DNA from: a virus
Length of the DNA: 28,824 nt
Strand: one strand, 5' to 3'
IMG/VR virus record: IMGVR_UViG_3300032323_000818
Span: 1 to 28,824 of that record
Both the position numbers and the translations under genes were made by a program. The notes under the pieces were generated by a model. That model was given only the letters and a program-made list of their open reading frames with translations, was not told where the DNA came from and did not search any database. Shown piece after piece: positions 24,494 through 28,824 of this stretch. Within the stretch, counting starts at the first letter, position 1, and each line of letters opens with the position of its first letter.

Positions 24494-25342
24494 TTGATTA
24501 CGCAACCACCAAAAATAAAGTATCTTACCAATAAAGACCTTTTAAAAGAAATACATAGAAGCAAGGTTACATTTTGCAGCTTTACTGCCCCTGAATATTC
24601 TGACTACGACTTGATCATTCCTAACTTATCAAAAGTTAATGTTAGAACAATCGCAGAAGCAAAAAGAAACCGAGCAGCAAAAATGTCTAAAGAAGCACAC
24701 GAACTAGCACAGTCCGGAGGTAAGAAGTTTCCGGCAAAAGACTTTGAAGTAGATTATAAAAAAATCGGCAAACAAGATGTAGTGTTTCGTGTAATGACCT
24801 TTGAACATGTGCCGTTAGCGCCGGGTCGTAAAAAGACACTAAAGAATACCGCAGACAGTCATGAAAAAGTAAACTTTCCTCCTTTCCAACATTGGAAGTT
24901 TGACGATAACGATAACTTAGTTTGTGTAGGAAAGAGTCACTGGAAGGGTCCTTTAACTACAGGCAAGTTTTCTAAGGATCACGGTCAGATGACTGATAAT
25001 CTAGCTCGCATGTTTATCAAACTCTGTGAGCGATATGCTACCAGAGGCAACGTTCGTGGATACACTTACAACGACGAGATGCGTGGACAGGCAATTCTTC
25101 AATTAACACAAATAGGACTACAATTCGATGAAAGCAAGTCTGATAATCCTTTTGCTTACTATACCGCTGCTGTTACTAATTCATTCGTTAGAATTATCAA
25201 CATTGAGAAGCGCAATCAAAACATTCGAGACGACATTCTTGAAATGAATGGTATGAACCCAAGTTGGACTCGTCAAAATGCTGGTCCAGGCAGTAGCGGA
25301 CCTGTTGTCAGCGGTTCTGTTGACGGCAGTGATTGGGATTGA
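24494..25342 (+). CDS. 55: Late-transcription sigma factor gp55
   Basis: gp55 replaces the host sigma factor and directs RNA polymerase to TATAAATA-type late promoters, coupled to the sliding clamp in T4. The family core spans about residues 165-250: HGQMTDNLARMFIKLCERYA, then GNVRGYTYNDEMRGQAILQL, QIGLQFDESKSDNPFAYYTA, and VRIINIEKRNQNIRDD. The N-terminal KYLTNKDLLKEIHRSK (about 9-24) aligns with YNYVNNKELLQAIIDWK of T4 gp55. Between them lies an extra segment of roughly 120 residues absent from T4 gp55 (185 aa); it includes DVVFRVMTFEHVPLAPGRKK and NFPPFQHWKF. The C-terminus is Gly/Ser-rich and ends GSDWD. Translation starts at TTG behind a good AGGAG. It is the first gene of the plus-strand block. 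Confidence 0.9.
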   Translation: MITQPPKIKYLTNKDLLKEIHRSKVTFCSFTAPEYSDYDLIIPNLSKVNVRTIAEAKRNRAAKMSKEAHELAQSGGKKFPAKDFEVDYKKIGKQDVVFRVMTFEHVPLAPGRKKTLKNTADSHEKVNFPPFQHWKFDDNDNLVCVGKSHWKGPLTTGKFSKDHGQMTDNLARMFIKLCERYATRGNVRGYTYNDEMRGQAILQLTQIGLQFDESKSDNPFAYYTAAVTNSFVRIINIEKRNQNIRDDILEMNGMNPSWTRQNAGPGSSGPVVSGSVDGSDWD

Positions 25343-25373
25343 TCTTTAGGGACAAAGAAGTTATTATAAATCT

Positions 25374-26384
25374 ATGAATCTATTCAAGAAAGCAGCCTGT
25401 TTTACAGATATCCACTTTGGACTTAAATCGGGTAGTAGGATACACAATCAAGACTGTGAAGATTTCGTAACTTGGTTCTGTGAAGAAGCTAAACGAGAAG
25501 GATGCGAAACTGCATTTTTCCTAGGTGACTGGCATCATAACCGCTCAACCACCGACGTTAGCACGATGAACTATACAGTTTCGAATCTAGAAAAACTGAG
25601 CAATAACTTTGAACGTGTATATTTTATCTTAGGAAATCACGATTTGTTCTACAAGGACAAACGTGAAATCAACTCTGTTGAGTTCATGCGGCTATTTCCT
25701 AATGTCATTCCTATCAAAGATCCCTTTACAGAGGGAGATGTTACTATACTGCCTTGGTTAGTGGCAGACGAATGGAAAAATATTCCTAATATCAAGAGCA
25801 AGTATATCTTTGGGCATTTGGAGTTACCTAGCTTTTATATGAATGCCATGGTACAGATGCCAGATCACGGACAATTACAACGAAGTCATTTCGTTAATCA
25901 AGAATATGTGTTTACTGGACACTTTCATAAGCGTCAGGCTACTAATAATATTGTCTATATCGGTAATGCTTTTCCGCACAACTATGCCGATGCTGGCGAC
26001 GACGATCGCGGTATGATGATTTTAGAATGGGGTGCTAAGCCAGAGTACCGTACATGGCCAGGTCAACCTGTTTATAGAACTTATAAATTAAGTCAAATTA
26101 TCGATACGCCGGACAAACTGCTTCGTGAAAAGATGCATTGTCGTGTAACTATCGACCTGCCTATTACTTTCGAAGAAGCTAACTTTATTAAAGAACAGTT
26201 TATTCCGCAGTATAATCTGCGTGAGCTAATGCTGATTCCAGAAAAAGTAGAAGTTGAAAGCAATGCTGTACCTATAGATATCAACTTCGAATCTGTAGAC
26301 ACTATCGTGATGAATCAAATTAATGCTATCGAAAGCGATACCTATGATAAAGGATTGCTATTGGAGATTTATAAAGAACTATGA
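25374..26384 (+). CDS. 47: Recombination endonuclease subunit gp47 (SbcD/Mre11-like)
   Basis: The 336-residue protein is a calcineurin-type metallophosphoesterase, the nuclease half of the gp46/gp47 complex that resects DNA ends for recombination-dependent replication and degrades host DNA. All metal-binding motifs are visible: D12-I-H14, G51-D52-W-H54, G87-N88-H89-D90, G147-H148 and G182-H183-F-H185. The length is as in T4 gp47 (339 aa). It starts 31 nt after gp55 with only a weak AAAGAAG upstream, and its TGA overlaps the gp46 ATG by 4 nt (ATGA), so the two subunits are translationally coupled. Confidence 0.94.
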   Translation: MNLFKKAACFTDIHFGLKSGSRIHNQDCEDFVTWFCEEAKREGCETAFFLGDWHHNRSTTDVSTMNYTVSNLEKLSNNFERVYFILGNHDLFYKDKREINSVEFMRLFPNVIPIKDPFTEGDVTILPWLVADEWKNIPNIKSKYIFGHLELPSFYMNAMVQMPDHGQLQRSHFVNQEYVFTGHFHKRQATNNIVYIGNAFPHNYADAGDDDRGMMILEWGAKPEYRTWPGQPVYRTYKLSQIIDTPDKLLREKMHCRVTIDLPITFEEANFIKEQFIPQYNLRELMLIPEKVEVESNAVPIDINFESVDTIVMNQINAIESDTYDKGLLLEIYKEL

Positions 26385-28162
26385 TCAAAATTAAGAATCT
26401 TACCGTAAGAAATTTCATGAGCGTGGGCAATCAGACCCAAGCTATCGATTTTGATCGCGGGCAGCTGACTTTAGTCTTAGGTGAAAATCTAGATCTAGGC
26501 GGTGATGACAGCGGAGCTCGTAATGGCACAGGTAAAACTACGATCATCAACGGACTAAGTTATGCTATCTACGGACAGGCATTGACTAATATCAAAAAAG
26601 ATAATCTAATCAATAAGATTAACAGCAAGGGCATGTTGTGTACTGTTACATTTGAAAAAGATGGCATCCAGTATCACATTGAACGTGGTCGTAAACCTAA
26701 TATTTTAAAATTCAGCATCGACGGTCGAGAACAAGAATTACAGGATTTAGACGAAAGTCAAGGTGACTCTAGAGAAACACAAAAAGCCATTGACGAAATG
26801 ATTGGTATGAGTCACGAAATGTTCAAGCATTTAGTTGCTCTTAATACCTATACCGAACCTTTCTTGTCAATGAAAGCTGCTGATCAACGCAGTATTATTG
26901 AACAACTTCTTGGAATTACTCAGCTTTCCGAAAAAGCAGAAGCATTAAAAGAACAGGTTAGATTAACCAAGGATGCTATCTCTACTGAAAATACTCGCAT
27001 TGAAACTATCAAGATTTCAAACGAAAGAATACAACAGAGTATTGAGTCTCTAGAAAGAAAGCAAAAGATATGGGAAGATCAAAAAGAAAAATCTCTAGAA
27101 GATATTAGAAAAAGCGTTGACCTATTAAGCAATATTGATATCGAAACTGAGATAGCCAATCAAAGAGCCCTATCAGAGTGGAGCAAGAATAAAAAAGAAT
27201 TAGACAGCCTTGCAGCTTTGATCGCTAAACAAACTTCTACTTTAGAAAAAGAACAGAAATCTTTAGAAAAACTAGAAAAAGAACTGACTAGTTTAGCAGA
27301 ACACAAGTGTCATAGCTGTGGTCAAGACATACATGATGTTAAACATGAAACTATGTTGACAGCTAAATCAAAGCAGGTTACTGATAGTAAATCTTTGATC
27401 AAAGAATATGAAACAGAATTGTCCGATCTCAACGAAGCTATATCATTGGTCGGCGATCTAGGTGCTTGTCCTAGTGTAACCTATGATAGTTTAGAAGAAG
27501 CACTGAACCATAAAAATACTCTAGACAGTTTAGAAAAAGACATAGCTGTTAAGGAAGCTGAACTCAATCCATACAGCGAGCAAATAGAAGAATTGAAAAA
27601 GACTGCGGTACAGGAAATCAACTGGGACGCTGTAAATGATCTAACTAAAGTCAAGGATCATCAGGAATTCTTATACAAACTACTGACCAACAAGGACAGT
27701 TTTGTACGTAAACGTATTATTGATCAGAATCTAGCGTTCTTAAATCAGAGATTAACACATTACCTAGACAAAATCGGATTACCTCATATCGTTGAATTCC
27801 AAAACGACCTAAGTGTGATCATCACACAGCTAGGTCAGGATCTAGACTTTGATAATTTAAGTCGTGGCGAGCGTAATCGTTTGATATTGAGCATGAGTTG
27901 GGCATTCCGTGATGTATGGGAAAACTTATATCACAGCATCAACCTGCTGTTTATCGATGAGTTAGTAGACTCGGGTATGGATTCTAGCGGTGTTGAGTCA
28001 AGTATTGCTGTACTGAAACGCATGACTCGTGAGCGTGACAAGAATGTATTCTTAATTTCTCATAGAGATGACTTAACTAGTCGTGTAAATCATGTGCTCA
28101 AAGTTATTAAAGAAAACGGATTTACTAGTTACAGCAACGATGTTGAGATAGTTGCGGCATGA
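26381..28162 (+). CDS. 46: Recombination endonuclease subunit gp46 (SbcC/Rad50-like ATPase)
   Basis: The 593-residue SMC-like ATPase is the partner of gp47. Walker A is GARNGTGKTT (K52, T53), the ABC signature is LSRGE at 493-497, Walker B is LLFIDE with D526-E527, and the switch His is H561 in LISHRD. Two coiled-coil arms (about 190-300 and 325-430, rich in Lys, Glu and Leu) flank a zinc-hook motif C310-H-S-C313. All parts needed for an active Rad50-type machine are present; T4 gp46 is 560 aa. It overlaps gp47 upstream and the small downstream gene by 4 nt each, so all three are probably made from one transcript. Confidence 0.95.
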   Translation: MIKIKNLTVRNFMSVGNQTQAIDFDRGQLTLVLGENLDLGGDDSGARNGTGKTTIINGLSYAIYGQALTNIKKDNLINKINSKGMLCTVTFEKDGIQYHIERGRKPNILKFSIDGREQELQDLDESQGDSRETQKAIDEMIGMSHEMFKHLVALNTYTEPFLSMKAADQRSIIEQLLGITQLSEKAEALKEQVRLTKDAISTENTRIETIKISNERIQQSIESLERKQKIWEDQKEKSLEDIRKSVDLLSNIDIETEIANQRALSEWSKNKKELDSLAALIAKQTSTLEKEQKSLEKLEKELTSLAEHKCHSCGQDIHDVKHETMLTAKSKQVTDSKSLIKEYETELSDLNEAISLVGDLGACPSVTYDSLEEALNHKNTLDSLEKDIAVKEAELNPYSEQIEELKKTAVQEINWDAVNDLTKVKDHQEFLYKLLTNKDSFVRKRIIDQNLAFLNQRLTHYLDKIGLPHIVEFQNDLSVIITQLGQDLDFDNLSRGERNRLILSMSWAFRDVWENLYHSINLLFIDELVDSGMDSSGVESSIAVLKRMTRERDKNVFLISHRDDLTSRVNHVLKVIKENGFTSYSNDVEIVAA

Positions 28163-28389
28163 CCACAGAAAGCCACGACAAAATGATTCGTGCGTTCCAG
28201 GAATACTTTAAGTGGCAGGAACGTTTTGAATACAAAGGCTCAGACGAAGCAGGCATTAAGGCACGATATTGGCTATCAGAAATACGCAACGAGGCAAGCA
28301 CAAGGCGAGTAGAAATACAAGAAAAGCGAGAACAACGTAAATTAGCCAGAAAAGGCAAGTTAGGCAGACCCCCCAAGGTAACTAAGTGA
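28159..28389 (+). CDS. Small basic protein with AT-hook-like tail
   Basis: A 76-residue protein of unknown function. The N-terminal part is amphipathic and aromatic (FQEYFKWQERFEYKG) and the middle carries ARYWLSEIRNEASTRR. The tail (residues 56-76) is very basic and ends with GKLGRPPKVTK, whose G69-R-P-P-K73 matches the core of an AT-hook that binds the minor groove of AT-rich DNA. Similar small proteins are familiar from marine T4-like phages, but I know of no assigned role. It overlaps gp46 by 4 nt (ATGA) and its TGA abuts the next start, so it is almost certainly co-expressed with gp46/gp47. A DNA-binding accessory role is inference. Confidence 0.82.
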   Translation: MTTESHDKMIRAFQEYFKWQERFEYKGSDEAGIKARYWLSEIRNEASTRRVEIQEKREQRKLARKGKLGRPPKVTK

Positions 28390-28824
28390 GTGCAATGGAC
28401 GTATCAAAATCAAACTGTAGAAGAAATACCAGAAGGCTACATTGGCTTTGTTTATCTCATCACCAACTTACAGACCGGACAGAAGTACATAGGCAAGAAA
28501 TTAGCACAATTCAAGCGTACTAAACCCCCACTCAAAGGCAAAAAACTTAAAAGAAGAAGCACAGTAGAAAGCGATTGGCGCGACTACTTCGGTTCTTCTG
28601 ATAGGCTCAACGCAGACGTCCAAGCATTAGGTCCGGAAAACTTCACCAGAGAAATACTTTATCTTTGCAAATCCAAGGCAGAAATGTCATATCTTGAAGC
28701 AAGAGAGCAGTTTGAACGCCGAGTTTTAGAAACAGATGACTATTATAATGGCATTATAAACGTCAGAGTAGGCGGATCAAACATACTTAGACAGCGTCTA
28801 GAAGAACATAAAAAGGCAAAATAA
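28390..28824 (+). CDS. GIY-YIG-type endonuclease (Seg-like)
   Basis: The 144-residue protein carries the GIY-YIG nuclease signature as G19-F-V-Y22 and K32-Y-I-G35 in GFVYLITNLQTGQKYIGKK. The rest of the fold follows: SDWRDYFGSS (61-70), GPENFTREIL (81-90), E103 in YLEAREQ as probable metal-binding Glu, and YYNGIINVR with N120. Such proteins in T4-like phages are usually called Seg-type or homing endonucleases. No separate DNA-binding domain is seen beyond a basic stretch at 36-56. It starts with GTG directly after the TGA of the small basic gene (AAGG about 9 nt upstream) and its TAA is the last codon of the window. It may be a homing nuclease or a fixed part of the recombination operon. Confidence 0.8.
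   Translation: MQWTYQNQTVEEIPEGYIGFVYLITNLQTGQKYIGKKLAQFKRTKPPLKGKKLKRRSTVESDWRDYFGSSDRLNADVQALGPENFTREILYLCKSKAEMSYLEAREQFERRVLETDDYYNGIINVRVGGSNILRQRLEEHKKAK

Noticed and set aside
25365-25372. TATAAATC just before gp47, resembling a late promoter
   Set aside because: It ends two bases from the gp47 ATG, so no leader would remain, the last base departs from the consensus, and gp47 is a replication/recombination gene expected early.
28125-28376. 83-codon minus-strand open frame opposite the small basic gene
   Set aside because: The plus-strand gene is coupled to its neighbours and has a sensible composition; the antisense product does not.

Overview
This window is a piece of a strictly lytic-type T4-like contractile-tail phage (myovirus), most like the marine branch that infects cyanobacteria, SAR11 and similar hosts. 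Evidence: an AT-rich sequence almost without gaps, a baseplate gene order matching T4 (gp48, gp53, hub, gp5, gp25, gp6, then a giant protein where gp7 sits), and across a divergent junction the T4-type late sigma factor gp55 and the recombination nuclease pair gp47/gp46. The marine placement rests on the gp5 without a lysozyme domain, the giant protein with marine-phage-style modules, and the long gp55. The host cannot be told from this window; no photosynthesis or other host-derived metabolic gene is visible, nor any integrase, attachment site, tRNA or CRISPR.

Layout. Positions 1-24423 are all minus-strand virion genes. In transcription order they are gp48 tail-tube cap (24423-23344), gp53 baseplate wedge (23338-23039), a baseplate hub protein (23038-20669), gp5 hub/spike (20662-19106), gp25 wedge (19096-18659), gp6 wedge (18617-15213), a 4926-residue giant structural protein (15210-430), and the start of another conserved phage protein that runs off the left edge (395-1). 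Gaps are 0-10 nt except in front of gp6 and the leftmost gene. Three sites of the form AATAAATA, the T4-type late promoter, lie in front of gp48, gp6 and the leftmost gene; two of them are identical over 14 bases.

A 70-nt divergent region (24424-24493) separates these from a plus-strand block: gp55 late sigma (TTG start), gp47 (SbcD-like), gp46 (SbcC-like), a 76-residue basic protein with an AT-hook-like tail, and a GIY-YIG-type nuclease. The last four are packed by 4-nt ATGA overlaps or direct stop/start abutment. The logic is a lytic switch: gp55 directs RNA polymerase to the late motifs, one of which lies back to back with its own gene, while gp46/47 process DNA for recombination-dependent replication.

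The most interesting object is the giant protein, which fills half the window. It is modular: a cupredoxin-like domain, an FG-GAP/integrin-type beta-propeller, GxGY repeats, an array of DGST-type beta-hairpin units, and at least six CBM5/12-like carbohydrate-binding modules. Four or more of these modules appear to be inserted inside other folds (one in the cupredoxin-like domain, three in propeller blades). That points to a baseplate-mounted, sugar-binding adhesin built by nested domain insertion.
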